This document shows, one piece after another, positions 25,460 through 34,624 of a DNA stretch of 64,000 bases. Source of the DNA: JANXUC01 sp043782485 (GTDB lineage Bacteria; Acidobacteriota; Terriglobia; Terriglobales; Acidobacteriaceae); contig JAYWAL010000088.1 in the NCBI GenBank assembly GCA_043782485.1, positions 16,779 to 80,778 on the forward strand, given 5' to 3'. The first letter of the stretch is position 1. Each line of letters begins with the position of its first letter. The notes beneath the pieces were generated by a model. That model worked only from the letters and a program-made list of their open reading frames with translations. It was not told where the DNA came from and did not search any database. The position numbers and the translations under genes are program-made.

Positions 25460-25523
25460 GGCAGGGGTCCTTCGACGCAGAAAGGCCTTGACTTCGTGAA
25501 GGCCATTCCGCGCTCAGGATGAC
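25460..25523. repeat. Dispersed hairpin element between convergent genes (copy 2)
   Basis: It has the same plan as the element at 6533-6598: GCAGGGGTCCTTCGAC, a central hairpin around a TTC loop (AAGGCCTTGAC / GTGAAGGCC), then CGCTCAGGATGACA. It again sits between two convergent genes, here the aminotransferase and glgC. Confidence 0.8.
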
Positions 25524-25547
25524 AATTTTGAAAAACAGGGCACGGGG

Positions 25548-26813
25548 TTATTCCGGGGTGAAGTAGTCGACCGTAACTGGGTTTTCGAAGAGCGAGTAGT
25601 CGCGGGTTACTACTGTGATGCCTGTTTCAGTAACGAAATAACGCGATTTGTCGGCGGCGGTATCGTAGCCGATCGTTGTGCCTTCGGGAATATGCACATC
25701 GCGGTCGATAATGGCCTTCCGAATCTTGCAATGCCGGCCAACGTTTACATCGTGAAACAAAATGCTATCTTCCACGTCGGAATAGGAATTCACCCGCACG
25801 TTGGGGGAAAGAATGCAACCCTTGACCATAGCGCCGGACACGATGCAGCCCGCGGAGACAATGGAATCAATGGCCGTGCCCGTGCGACCCTCCTCGGCAA
25901 ACACGAACTTCGCCGGAGGATACTGGCGCTGATGGGTGCGGATGGGCCAATCGGCGTCGTAAAGATTGAAGACCGGAGACACGGCCACCATGTCCATGTT
26001 GGCTTCGTAATAGGCTTCCAGTGTTCCCACGTCGCGCCAGTAAAGAGCCTCTTTCTTGTTTTCGTCTTCAAAGTTATAGGCGTAGACGCGGTACTCATCC
26101 ACCATTTTCGGCAAAATGTCCTTGCCGAAATCGTGGCTGGACGAGGGGTCTTCGGCATCCTTTAGCAGCACCGGAATCAGAACATCCGTATTGAACAGAT
26201 AAATGCCCATCGAGACCGAAACCATCGACGGGTTATAGGGCGAACGAATCTTCGTCTCTTTGGGTTTTTCATCGAAGCCGGTGATGCGGCTGTCGCTATC
26301 GACCTGAACTACGCCAAAGCGGGCGCAGTCTTCCGGGGTCATCAGTAGCGTGGCCAGCGTGATGTCCGCACCGCATTCGTCATGCTGTTGCAGCATTTTA
26401 CGGTAGTCCATTTTGTAAATGTGATCGCCGGAGAGAATGAGGACGTGTTTGGGCTGCTCGGAGCCGATGGAATAAATGTTCTGGTAAACGGCGTCGGCGG
26501 TACCCATATACCAGTTGTCGCTGACGCGCTTCATGGGTGGAAGAATCTCAATGAATTCGCCCATTTCGCGGGCAACGATGTTCCAGCCTTCGCGGATTTG
26601 ACGGTTCAGGGAAAGCGCCTTGTACTGCGTGAGGATATAGACGCGGCGCAGATCGGAATTCACGCAGTTGGAGAGCGTGATGTCGATGATGCGGTAGTTG
26701 CCGCCAAATGTTACGGCGGGCTTGGCGCGGTCGCGCGTCAGGGGATACAACCGTTCGCCGGCTCCACCGGCCAACAGGACTCCGAGCGTGTCCTTCATGC
26801 TGCTTGCGGTCAT
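25548..26813 (-). CDS. glgC: Glucose-1-phosphate adenylyltransferase
   Basis: GlgC makes ADP-glucose for glycogen synthesis. The 421-residue length is standard. Motifs are GVLLAGGAGERLYPLTRDRAKPAV (ATP and activator region), the YRIIDITLSNCVNS segment, WYMGTADAVYQN, LILSGDHIYKMDY, the glucose-1-phosphate-binding GFDEKP and SMGIYLF, and a C-terminal left-handed beta-helix (GCIVSGAMVKGCILSPNVRV). The ATG at 26813 is chosen because GGGAG lies 6-7 bases upstream. No other glycogen genes adjoin it. The upstream gene hutH is on the same strand but about 110 bases away and unrelated. Confidence 0.95.
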   Translation of the reverse strand: MTASSMKDTLGVLLAGGAGERLYPLTRDRAKPAVTFGGNYRIIDITLSNCVNSDLRRVYILTQYKALSLNRQIREGWNIVAREMGEFIEILPPMKRVSDNWYMGTADAVYQNIYSIGSEQPKHVLILSGDHIYKMDYRKMLQQHDECGADITLATLLMTPEDCARFGVVQVDSDSRITGFDEKPKETKIRSPYNPSMVSVSMGIYLFNTDVLIPVLLKDAEDPSSSHDFGKDILPKMVDEYRVYAYNFEDENKKEALYWRDVGTLEAYYEANMDMVAVSPVFNLYDADWPIRTHQRQYPPAKFVFAEEGRTGTAIDSIVSAGCIVSGAMVKGCILSPNVRVNSYSDVEDSILFHDVNVGRHCKIRKAIIDRDVHIPEGTTIGYDTAADKSRYFVTETGITVVTRDYSLFENPVTVDYFTPE

Positions 26814-26922
26814 GCTTGCTCCCGACCCGCGCGAGACAGCCCATGCGCGGGGTTGGCAGCGAAATGGTACCACAGGAACAGGAGAGGAATCAGGCTGCCG
26901 GATGGGCTTGGGAACTTAGCGC

Positions 26923-28461
26923 TTACCTTAGAAGATCGGCCAGTTTGCCGGTGGCGATGAGAGCGGAAATTCGCTCGAAGTCGCCCGACATGACGCGATC
27001 TTTTTCAATGGGCGGAGACACGGTGCGAATGGCAGCCAGCGCCGCCTGACCGGGCTTCGAGGGCTTGAGCGGCGACAAAAAGTCGACGGCCTGCGCCGCC
27101 GCCATGGCCTCAATGGCCAAAACATTGCGGGTGTTTTCGACAATCCGTTTGAGCTTGATGGCACCGGTCATGCCCATGGAAACGAAGTCTTCTTTGTTGC
27201 CGGAGGTGGTGATGGAATCGACGGATGCGGGATGGGCGTAGATTTTGTTTTCGCTGACCAGGGCGGCGGCGGTGACTTGCGCCATCATGAAGCCTGAATG
27301 GAGGCCAGCGCCAGGCGCGAGGAACGGAGGCAGGCCGTCGCTTAAGGCTGGATTGACCATGCGCTCAAGACGGCGCTCGGAAATTCCCGCCAGCGCGCAG
27401 AGAGCGATAGCCAGGAAGTCTAGTGCGAAGGCTACCGGCTCGCCGTGGAAGTTGCCGCCGGAGATGACGTCGCCTTCGCCATCTGGACGCTTGGAGTTCC
27501 TGGGAAATACCAGCGGGTTATCCACAGCGGAGTTGGCTTCGATTTCGAATACAGAACGGCAGTAGGCCAGCGCGTCGCGGACAGCGCCGTGGACCTGGGG
27601 AATGCAGCGCAGCGAGTAGGCATCTTGGACCTTGCCGCATTCGCGATGGGAGTCCCGGATGGTGCTGCCTTCCAGCAACTTGCGAAGGTTGGCGGCGGTG
27701 TAGATCTGCCCGGCGTGCGGGCGGGCTTTGTGGATGCGGTCGTCGAAGGCGGCATCGGTGCCCTTGAGGGCGTCGAGGGAAAGCGATGCGATGACGTCGG
27801 CGGAGTCGGCAAGAATTTCAGCAGCGAGAACAGCCAGTGTGCCGCAGGCCAGCATCGCCTGCGTACCATTGATGAGCGAGACGGCTTCCTTGGCCTCCAG
27901 CACGACGGGTTCAATGCCCGCTTTTTTCAGTGCTTCCGCCGAGGCTAGTTGGCCTAAGCCTTTCTCCTTCCAACACTCGCCTTCGCCAACCAGCGCCAGG
28001 GCGATGTGCGAAAGCGGCGCGAGATCGCCGCTGGCTCCGACGCTGCCTTGTGACGGCACGACGGGAGTCACGCCGCGGTTCAGCATTTCGCAGAGGGTGT
28101 CGAGCGTGACGGGGCGAATTCCCGAAAAGCCCTTGGCCAGCGAATTGGCGCGGAGGACCATCATGGCGCGCGTTTCCGGAATGGAAAGCGGCTCGCCGAC
28201 GCCGACGCAGTGGGAGCGGACCAGATTGATTTGCAGCTCGCGAATCTGATCGCCTTTTATATGGACGTCGCTCAGCTTGCCGACGCCAGTGGTGATGGCA
28301 TAGGCGACTTCGTCTTTCTCAACCAGGGCATCGACCACGGCGCGGGCGCGGATGACGGCTTCGCGGGCGTCGGGATCGAGCAGTACGGCGCGGTGCTCGA
28401 CGGCGACTTCGCGGACTTCTTCGAGCGTGAGGGTGTTGCCGTTCAGGTGTAGGGCTTTCAT
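26923..28461 (-). CDS. hutH: Histidine ammonia-lyase
   Basis: HutH deaminates histidine to urocanate using an MIO cofactor formed from Ala-Ser-Gly. That triad is visible in SVGASGDLAPLSHIAL. The 512-residue length, the TGVGKLSDVHI and QINLVRSHCVGVGEP regions near the N-terminus, and the C-terminal SVDSITTSGNKEDFVSMGM fit HutH. The ATG at 28461 is chosen; the frame upstream to 28554 is only a 13-bp minisatellite translated. hutU, hutI and hutG are not adjacent, which is unusual for a hut locus. Confidence 0.95.
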   Translation of the reverse strand: MKALHLNGNTLTLEEVREVAVEHRAVLLDPDAREAVIRARAVVDALVEKDEVAYAITTGVGKLSDVHIKGDQIRELQINLVRSHCVGVGEPLSIPETRAMMVLRANSLAKGFSGIRPVTLDTLCEMLNRGVTPVVPSQGSVGASGDLAPLSHIALALVGEGECWKEKGLGQLASAEALKKAGIEPVVLEAKEAVSLINGTQAMLACGTLAVLAAEILADSADVIASLSLDALKGTDAAFDDRIHKARPHAGQIYTAANLRKLLEGSTIRDSHRECGKVQDAYSLRCIPQVHGAVRDALAYCRSVFEIEANSAVDNPLVFPRNSKRPDGEGDVISGGNFHGEPVAFALDFLAIALCALAGISERRLERMVNPALSDGLPPFLAPGAGLHSGFMMAQVTAAALVSENKIYAHPASVDSITTSGNKEDFVSMGMTGAIKLKRIVENTRNVLAIEAMAAAQAVDFLSPLKPSKPGQAALAAIRTVSPPIEKDRVMSGDFERISALIATGKLADLLR

Positions 28462-28491
28462 AAATAATTTTATCGATCTCGACTTCTGCTG

Positions 28492-28546
28492 GCGATTCTT
28501 GCTTGCGACTCTTGATTGCAACTCTTGCTCGCAACTCTTGCTCGCA
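28492..28546. repeat. 13-bp tandem repeat upstream of hutH
   Basis: Four units in register: GCGATTCTTGCTT, GCGACTCTTGATT, then two identical GCAACTCTTGCTC units, followed by a partial GCAACC. The array ends about 30 bases upstream of the hutH start (minus strand) and so overlaps its promoter or leader. Confidence 0.85.
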
Positions 28547-28812
28547 ACCTTCAAGGTTACAAGCTTTCACGTGTTTCGGCGAGGCCGCTACGACACTCTG
28601 CCAATTTGACTAACTTCTTTTAGGACTGTCATTCTGGGCGAAGCGAAGAATCCCCGCACCCTCAATCTCGCGAAACTATTTCCAGCTTTCTGGCCGCGAG
28701 CTTCCCGCCAGAAAAATTGGTCAGCACCCAGGCACCATCAGCACCCAGGGATTCTTCGCTGCGCTCAGAATGACAAAATTGAAAATTACTGATTGAACCC
28801 CTTAAGGTTGAA
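28547..28812. repeat. Inverted pair of GAATGACA-type elements
   Basis: No gene is seen. A TGTCATTCTGGGCGAAGCG...GAATCCC arm (about 28625-28655) is inverted relative to a GGGATTCTTCGCTGCGC...GAATGACA arm (about 28747-28777). The roughly 90 bp between them include repeated CAGCACCCAGG. The pair resembles a small non-autonomous element with terminal inverted repeats. Confidence 0.65.
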
Positions 28813-29404
28813 TCAGAGGCTCTCTATTGCGATGCGCTGCCATCCGCCGCGTAGAGCAAGACTGTCAACGGCGCAACGTGCTCCGGGCTGACATTTGCGG
28901 TTTACGAGAAAGCGCTTACCATCCTTGGCAACGTCGTAGGTGAATGCGTCGGTGCTGGAGATCGGAGCGCACCCATGAATCTGGAACAACGCCGCCGGCG
29001 TGTCGGCCGAGAAACCAGCGTCGCCTCCTACCGTCACGGCCATGAGCATTCCGCTGGGGGAGATATAGAAAATCTCCTGCCCCGCGGTCGAGGACGGCGC
29101 GCAGCGTTTCGCCCTCCAGCAGTTCCGAAACCAGGAACGGCACCGCATTCGCGCCTTCGCCCTGCGCGCCAATGTCATGAATCGCCAGAATGTTGGGATG
29201 ATTCAGCGCCGCCACCGCCCGCGCTTCCTGCTCAAAACGGCGGAGGCGCTCCGGCTCGCTGGCAAACAACTCGGGCAGAATCTTTAAGGCAACTTCGCGC
29301 CCTAGTCGCGTGTCTTTGGCGCGGTAAACCTCGCCCATTCCGCCTGCGCCCAGGGGAGAGAGGACTTCGTAGGGGCCAAGTTTTGTGCCAGAGGTGAGGG
29401 CCAT
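28813..29404 (-). pseudogene. Collapsed serine/threonine kinase with TolB-like propeller (internal deletion plus frameshift)
   Basis: The 5' part (29404 to about 29085) encodes the start of a PknB-type kinase: GPYEVLSPLGAGGMGEVYRAKDTRLGREVALKIL and LNHPNILAIHDIG up to LLEGETLRAVLD. The catalytic HRD and DFG segments are absent. At about 29075-29090 the homology jumps to the C-terminal propeller typical of acidobacterial kinases (GQEIFYISPSGMLMAV...DAFTYDVAKDGKRFLVN), but in another frame, which ends at 28813. A deletion of perhaps 2 kb that removed the rest of the kinase, the membrane helix and most of the propeller explains both facts. The predicted 162-residue product is non-functional as a kinase. 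Confidence 0.88.
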
Positions 29405-29486
29405 TGCTTGGGGTCATTATAGCTGGCAGCAGATCGCGACGGCGATTGGCGGGCGGTGCCAGATCGCATGGACTTTGACATCACTT

Positions 29487-30503
29487 TCAGAACAACCGGA
29501 AGACCACCTCGATATTCACCTGCACGTCCACGGCGGCTCCGTCCTTCATTCCAGGGGAGAACTTCCACCCGCGAACTGCTTGCACCGCCTTTTCGTCGAG
29601 GCCCATTCCCAGCGAACGTTGCACACGGACATCGCGGGGTCGGCCATCCGCTCCGACCACCACCCAGAGCATCACAGTGCCCTGGTATTTGGCCTGGCGG
29701 GCTTCGTCGGAATATTCCGGATCGGGGTCGTAGAGGGCGCGCGGAGCTGTGACACCTCCGCCCACGCGGTAGGCCCCGGTGCCATCACCCACCCCGCCGC
29801 CGTATCCATCCCCGATTCCGCCGCCGGAGCCGCGTCCGTTCGACAACGGCCCCAGAATTTGCGACAGGGGATTGCCGACTTGCGAGGTCTGAGGCGAGCT
29901 TAGGTCGGGTGGACCCACCAGAGTCATGTCCACGGCCAGCTTGGGCGGTTCGCGAGGCACCACGACGGTTGGAGGCGCCAACTGCTCTCGCGCTAAACGA
30001 GGCAGGCTGCCTTTAGAGGCAGGCTGTCGGTCCCTCGCTCCTCCACCGCTGCTCATGCCAGGAGGTAGTCGCAATGGATTGAGGCTAAGGTCCGTATGAA
30101 GAATGCAGACTACGCTGGGCTTCGGGAACGGATGGGTCAGCCACAATGCCGAGGCTGCGACCATGGCCAGCAAAGCGACGTGAATGGCCATCGAAACCGC
30201 GATATTTCTACTATGCACTGGGTAGTTGCCGTAGCCAACTCCGAATAGCGTCGGCAGAATGGCTTCGGGTTTTGGCGCGGTTTTCGGGTCGGGTATCGGC
30301 TCTGGCGACGTGACGACGACTTGACCCACCAATTCCGCTTTCAACGCCGCCCGGAACGCCGGGTCTGGCAGCAAGCGCAGTTCCGCCGCGATGCCCAGCA
30401 AGTCGCCGATCTTCAGGTCCACCTTGGGCGGCGTGGAATTCGGTTCCGCGATCATTATTTCGATGGCATCGTCCAACTGGTCGGCGATAGAGGTGTTAGC
30501 CAT
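29487..30503 (-). CDS. TonB-family protein with possible anti-sigma-like N-terminus
   Basis: This 338-residue protein has a cytoplasmic N-terminal segment (1-99), one membrane helix (about 101-122), a Pro/Gly-rich periplasmic spacer and a C-terminal TonB domain (about 255-338: YSDEARQAKYQGTVMLWVVVGADGRPRDVRV and AVRGWKFSPGMKDG). In a TonB the cytoplasmic tail is usually only a few residues. Here residues 33-60 (LLGIAAELRLLPDPAFRAAL) resemble the short leucine-rich segment seen in many sigma-linked anti-sigma proteins. The gene is 23 bases downstream of an ECF sigma gene and divergent from a TonB-dependent receptor. GGAG precedes the ATG. The TonB assignment is firm; the anti-sigma idea is inference. 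Confidence 0.85.
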   Translation of the reverse strand: MANTSIADQLDDAIEIMIAEPNSTPPKVDLKIGDLLGIAAELRLLPDPAFRAALKAELVGQVVVTSPEPIPDPKTAPKPEAILPTLFGVGYGNYPVHSRNIAVSMAIHVALLAMVAASALWLTHPFPKPSVVCILHTDLSLNPLRLPPGMSSGGGARDRQPASKGSLPRLAREQLAPPTVVVPREPPKLAVDMTLVGPPDLSSPQTSQVGNPLSQILGPLSNGRGSGGGIGDGYGGGVGDGTGAYRVGGGVTAPRALYDPDPEYSDEARQAKYQGTVMLWVVVGADGRPRDVRVQRSLGMGLDEKAVQAVRGWKFSPGMKDGAAVDVQVNIEVVFRLF

Positions 30504-30526
30504 GATTGCTCCTTCGACTACCGGAT

Positions 30527-31063
30527 TTATCTGATTCGTTCCCTAAGATTTTGTAACGCCCGCAGTTGCAGTTGCTTAATTGCGCCCTCGCTGCGCCCCA
30601 GTTCGGCCGCCATTTCCCGCAGGCTCTTTTGGCTGACGAAGCGCCAGAGAATTACTTGCCGCTGGTCACTGGGCAACGAATCGACCAGTTGGTACAGCAT
30701 GGCCCTTTGCTCAACGTCATCTTTTATCCCCAGTTGTTCCAGATCGTCCGCGATCACCTCCTGCGTTCGGGAAGCCCGCTGCCAGCGGTCAGCCAGCGCG
30801 TGCGCGGCAATCCCCAGTAGCCATGCGATGAACGGCAGACCGCGCCATTCGTAACGCGGCAGGCAGGCCAGTGCTTGGTGAAAGACCTCGGCCGTGATGT
30901 CCTGCGCCTCTTCACGGTCCCGAACTCGATGCACGACGTAGGCGTAGACCCGCTCAAAGTTGTGCTCATATAGCTCGGCAAAACGCGCCGGGTCCTGCCG
31001 CGCGGCCTCCACTTGCAGGCGTTCGTCGTTGGCGTTTCCCAGGGTCTCGTCCAGGGCTTTCAA
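30527..31063 (-). CDS. ECF-family RNA polymerase sigma factor
   Basis: The 178-residue protein has sigma region 2 (about 25-95, FAELYEHNFERVYAYVVHRVRDREEAQDITAEVF and RGLPFIAWLLGIAAHALADRWQR) and region 4 (about 120-175, LVDSLPSDQRQVILWRFVSQKSLREMAAELGRSEGAIKQLQLRAL). The start is TTG at 31063 with GGGGAG about 6 bases upstream. It is the first gene of a two-gene unit with the TonB-family gene and faces a large TonB-dependent receptor across a 280-bp divergent promoter region. Its likely job is receptor-linked transcription control. Confidence 0.92.
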   Translation of the reverse strand: MKALDETLGNANDERLQVEAARQDPARFAELYEHNFERVYAYVVHRVRDREEAQDITAEVFHQALACLPRYEWRGLPFIAWLLGIAAHALADRWQRASRTQEVIADDLEQLGIKDDVEQRAMLYQLVDSLPSDQRQVILWRFVSQKSLREMAAELGRSEGAIKQLQLRALQNLRERIR

Positions 31064-31343
31064 TTTTGTTCTCCCCGCGTCACGTTGGTGCTGGATTGAA
31101 TGCGTCTCAGTGCAAGCAGTTCAGTATTCAATTCGCTCTTAATCCAATAGTCCTGAAAAACGGTGGGAAAGTTACGGTTGGCAGCGAATTATTTTTCCTG
31201 CGTCCCCCGGCGTGTCTGCTCGCTCCGAAATGAGATGCGAAAAGGCCTAGTCATCTCTACCCCCATAAGTTGGGGGAACGAAAGAGGACTGTGGAATCCT
31301 GCCATGCCCTGCTACAAACAGCAGGCACGGGGAGGAGAGATCC
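31064..31343. promoter_or_regulatory. Divergent promoter region of the ECF-TonB unit and the TonB-dependent receptor
   Basis: This gap must hold both promoters. A palindrome, CCCCC-ATAAGTT-GGGGG, lies at 31260-31276, followed by GGAAC (31274-31278), which resembles ECF -35 elements. I cannot define a matching -10. No gene is seen. Confidence 0.45.
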
Positions 31344-34300
31344 ATGGTGCGGGGATGGGGGTTGCGGTGGCGCTGGTCGGCAATAGGGTTGAGGGCAGGG
31401 TTGGCGATGGCCATTTTTACCCTGCCGATGTGGGCGCAGGACGCTTCCACGGGGGCCATTCGGGGGGTGGTTGAAGATGCCTCCGGCGCACGGGTGGCTG
31501 GCGCGCAGGTGGTGGCTACCAACGAAGCTAACGGCATCGACCGGCGAACCATTTCTGACGGTCAGGGCGCATTTGCCGCGCAGTTGCTGCCTCCGGGCGA
31601 CTACAGCATCCGAGTGGTCGCGCGCGGCATGAGGACTGAGCTTCAGCACGGCATCCACGTGGAACTTGGGGCGGCCGCGCAGGTGACGATTCAACTTCAG
31701 GTGGAAGGAACAAAGGAATCGATTACGGTGCAGAGCAAACCTCTCACCGTGGATACCGAGCCGAACGGAGTTTCGGACCTCATTGACGCTCGCGCCATTG
31801 CCGAACTCCCGTTGAGCGGACGGCGTTTTACTGACTTGGCCCTACTGACGCCTGGAGTGACGCAAGACCCCCGGGGGCTGACTGCGGGGACCAACGGAGA
31901 CTTGTCGTTTGGCGGCGTCCGGGGTTTCCAGACCAGTTTTCTGGTGGACGGGGCGGACAACAACAACGCCTTCTTTTCGCAGGCTCGGGGGCGGTACAGT
32001 TCGCCTTACCAGTTCAGTAATGAGGTGGTAAGCGAGTTTCGCGTGGCCTCCAATAGTTACGGCGCTGAGCACGGGCGGGCGGGCGGAGCGGTGATCAACA
32101 TTGTCACCAAGTCTGGCGAAAACCACGTTCACGGCAGCGCCTTCTACTTCCTGCGGGATAGCAAATTCAATGCGAAGCCCCCACGCCTGAGCTTCCAGCC
32201 CGACGACCATCAACATCAGGGAGGATTCACCCTGGGTGGGCCGCTACGGAAGAATCGTATCTTCTTTTTCGCCAACTTCGATCAGCACGTGTTTTTCGTG
32301 CCTACGCTGGTGCGTTTTGATAACGGAGCGTCGGCGGTAGCTCCGATCAAGGGCCAAGAACCCCTCTACCACGGGGACTATGAAGACAGCGACAAGGATT
32401 TGGTTTTCGCAACGGCGGCGCAGCTTTCCCGGATCGGCGGCGACTACCAGTCGCGATTGCTCGGCAACACGGCTTTTTTCAAGACTGATTTTGCGCTGAA
32501 TTCCGCGAACTATCTTTCGCTGCGGGTCAGCACTTCCCGCTATTGGGGAACCAACAACGCATTTTTTGAGCCGTCCAGCCCGGTTACGAACTTTGGCATT
32601 TCCGAAAATGGCGAAGAGTCGGTACAAACCGAAACCCTTAACCTTGCACTCAATAGCTCGTTGTCTCCTCGGCTGACCAACCATTTGCGCGCCCAAGTCT
32701 CCCGGGACTGGCAGGCCTCGAGCAGCAATACAGCGGATGTGCGTACCCGGATTAGCAGCACGATCGAGGGTTTTGGGCGTTCCACTGTCCTGCCGCGCCA
32801 TACGAATGAGGACCGCCTGCATCTGGCGGAGACGTTGAGCTTCGAAACCGGGCGGAATCACTGGAAACTGGGCGGTGACTCCTTGCTGACCAGGATCAAC
32901 AGCTTCTTCCCCTCGCTTTCCGGCGGGGAATATGTATTCTCCGCAATCCGGGTCAATCCCTTTACGTTTGTGCCGGAAGAAGGCGGCCTGGAATTGACGG
33001 CGCTGCGCGCCTACGCTCACAACGTTCCGCGCTATTACATTCAAAATTTCGGTTCCGCCAACTCGCACCCGGATGCGAAGGAATACGCCGCCTTCGCTCA
33101 GGACACGCTCCGGCTGCGCGACAATCTAAACATCAGCCTGGGCGCCCGCTACGATCTGCAAACTTTCAGCGAGAGCGGCCTTAGCTTCAACCCGCTTTGG
33201 CCGCAGGTGGGACGAGTGCCAAAAGCCACCAACGACCTTGCGCCACGAGCCGGGTTTTCCTGGTCCCTGGGCAAGGACCGCCCGGTGGTCGTCCGCGGTG
33301 GTTTTGGTATTTTCTACGCCCGCATTCCGCAGATTTACTCGTCGTCGCTGGCCACGAATAACGGCATCAATAGCTTCCACCTCATCCTGGACAACACGAA
33401 ATATGCTGATCGCCCGGTTTTCCCCAACTATCCCAACCCGCTGGTCAACTGCGCCCCAAGTGCAAACTTTTGCACACCTCCCTTGGACTTGATGAGCCGT
33501 CTCACCGCTGACGTTTCGGCATTTTCGCCAAAGTACCGCACACCTCAAGTTCAACAGTCGAGCCTGAGCATTGAGAAGGAATTGGCTCGGCGAACGACGG
33601 CGACCATTTCCTTCCTACACACCCACGGCTTACACCTGATCCGTGCTCGCGACGTGAACTTGCCGCCGCCCAGTAACGTTGAGTACCCGGTTTTCGATCC
33701 TTCCGGCATCAACCTGCTGGGTTATTCGCAGGTCCAGACTTTCGCGCCGTGGCAGCTCGTGCAAAGTCAGACCTGCCCGGTCCCACCCTGCATTAACCCC
33801 CTGGCGCGGCCGATACCCCAGCTCGGAGCCATAAACCAGTTCGAAACCGAGGCGTCGAGCCAGTACAACGGCTTGACCGTGTCCATGCACCGACGAGTCA
33901 CCGACGGCCTCTACTTCCGTCTGGGCTATACATGGGCACATGCGGTGGACAATAGCCCTGACGCGCTGGTAGCTAACCAGCCAGCCACGGTACAGAACTC
34001 CTACGGAATCCAAGCTGAAAAGGGCTCGAGCGTGACCGACCAGCGCCAGCGGTTCGTCTTTTCGATGGTGGCCGAACCCAACCCCATACCCTCCAGCCAG
34101 CCGTTCCTGGGGGCGATCCTCAACCACTGGAAGCTGGCCAGCGTGGTCACGGTCGGCAGTGGAAGGCCTTACGATGCCAAGGTCGCCGGCGACCCAAACC
34201 AAGACGACAACAGCATCAATGATCGCCTGCCGGGCCTTGGGCGCAACGCATTGGTAGGACCAGCATACCGCACGACCGATTCTCGGCTCAGCCGCAATTT

Positions 34301-34547
34301 TCGGCTCACCAGCACCCTTCGGCTTTCCCTCCTTCTCGAGTCCCTTAACTTGTTCAACCAATTGAACAAACGGGTCTTATCGGACGCAAACGGGTTTCAA
34401 ATCAATGCCGCCCAATTCGTTCCGTTCTCACAACGCGTCGGGGCGACCTACTATCCAGCGCAGTATCGGCGCGCCACATCGCCGCAAGCCCCTACGGGCG
34501 CATATGCTCCACGACAGGTGCAAATTGCCGTGCGGCTGCTCTTTTGA
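31344..34547 (+). CDS. Oar-like TonB-dependent outer-membrane receptor with carboxypeptidase-regulatory domain
   Basis: The 1067-residue protein has a signal sequence (cleavage near MWAQ, residue 32), an N-terminal CarboxypepD_reg domain (about 35-115, TGAIRGVVEDASGARVAGAQVVATN), a plug domain (about 130-260, ELPLSGRRFTDLALLTPGV, GQ-type GVRGFQTSFLVDGADNNN, GRAGGAVINIVTKSG) and a long C-terminal beta-barrel ending QIAVRLLF with a terminal aromatic residue. This Oar/SusC-like architecture is expanded in Acidobacteriota; substrates are usually oligosaccharides, peptides or metals. GGAGGAGAG precedes the ATG. Divergent ECF and TonB genes suggest dedicated regulation. A GTGCAAACTTTTGCAC palindrome lies inside the gene at 33460. 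Confidence 0.93.
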   Translation: MVRGWGLRWRWSAIGLRAGLAMAIFTLPMWAQDASTGAIRGVVEDASGARVAGAQVVATNEANGIDRRTISDGQGAFAAQLLPPGDYSIRVVARGMRTELQHGIHVELGAAAQVTIQLQVEGTKESITVQSKPLTVDTEPNGVSDLIDARAIAELPLSGRRFTDLALLTPGVTQDPRGLTAGTNGDLSFGGVRGFQTSFLVDGADNNNAFFSQARGRYSSPYQFSNEVVSEFRVASNSYGAEHGRAGGAVINIVTKSGENHVHGSAFYFLRDSKFNAKPPRLSFQPDDHQHQGGFTLGGPLRKNRIFFFANFDQHVFFVPTLVRFDNGASAVAPIKGQEPLYHGDYEDSDKDLVFATAAQLSRIGGDYQSRLLGNTAFFKTDFALNSANYLSLRVSTSRYWGTNNAFFEPSSPVTNFGISENGEESVQTETLNLALNSSLSPRLTNHLRAQVSRDWQASSSNTADVRTRISSTIEGFGRSTVLPRHTNEDRLHLAETLSFETGRNHWKLGGDSLLTRINSFFPSLSGGEYVFSAIRVNPFTFVPEEGGLELTALRAYAHNVPRYYIQNFGSANSHPDAKEYAAFAQDTLRLRDNLNISLGARYDLQTFSESGLSFNPLWPQVGRVPKATNDLAPRAGFSWSLGKDRPVVVRGGFGIFYARIPQIYSSSLATNNGINSFHLILDNTKYADRPVFPNYPNPLVNCAPSANFCTPPLDLMSRLTADVSAFSPKYRTPQVQQSSLSIEKELARRTTATISFLHTHGLHLIRARDVNLPPPSNVEYPVFDPSGINLLGYSQVQTFAPWQLVQSQTCPVPPCINPLARPIPQLGAINQFETEASSQYNGLTVSMHRRVTDGLYFRLGYTWAHAVDNSPDALVANQPATVQNSYGIQAEKGSSVTDQRQRFVFSMVAEPNPIPSSQPFLGAILNHWKLASVVTVGSGRPYDAKVAGDPNQDDNSINDRLPGLGRNALVGPAYRTTDSRLSRNFRLTSTLRLSLLLESLNLFNQLNKRVLSDANGFQINAAQFVPFSQRVGATYYPAQYRRATSPQAPTGAYAPRQVQIAVRLLF

Positions 34548-34624
34548 AAAGCGCGGGAGGAAGTGCCAGTATTTCGGCACTGCCGCAACATTTAGGAGCT
34601 TTTTCTCCAGCAATTGAAATTTTT

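Noticed and set aside
27518..27526. TTATCCACA, a perfect DnaA box
   Set aside because: It is a single copy inside the hutH coding region with no cluster or AT-rich stretch, so it is not evidence of an origin.
28547..28812. Insertion sequence at the inverted repeat pair
   Set aside because: The interval is only about 90 bp between arms and contains no transposase; at most it is a non-autonomous element.
31656..31671. Second parS-like sequence (ATCCACGTGGAACT)
   Set aside because: It matches only part of the consensus, the left half is wrong, and it lies in the receptor coding region.
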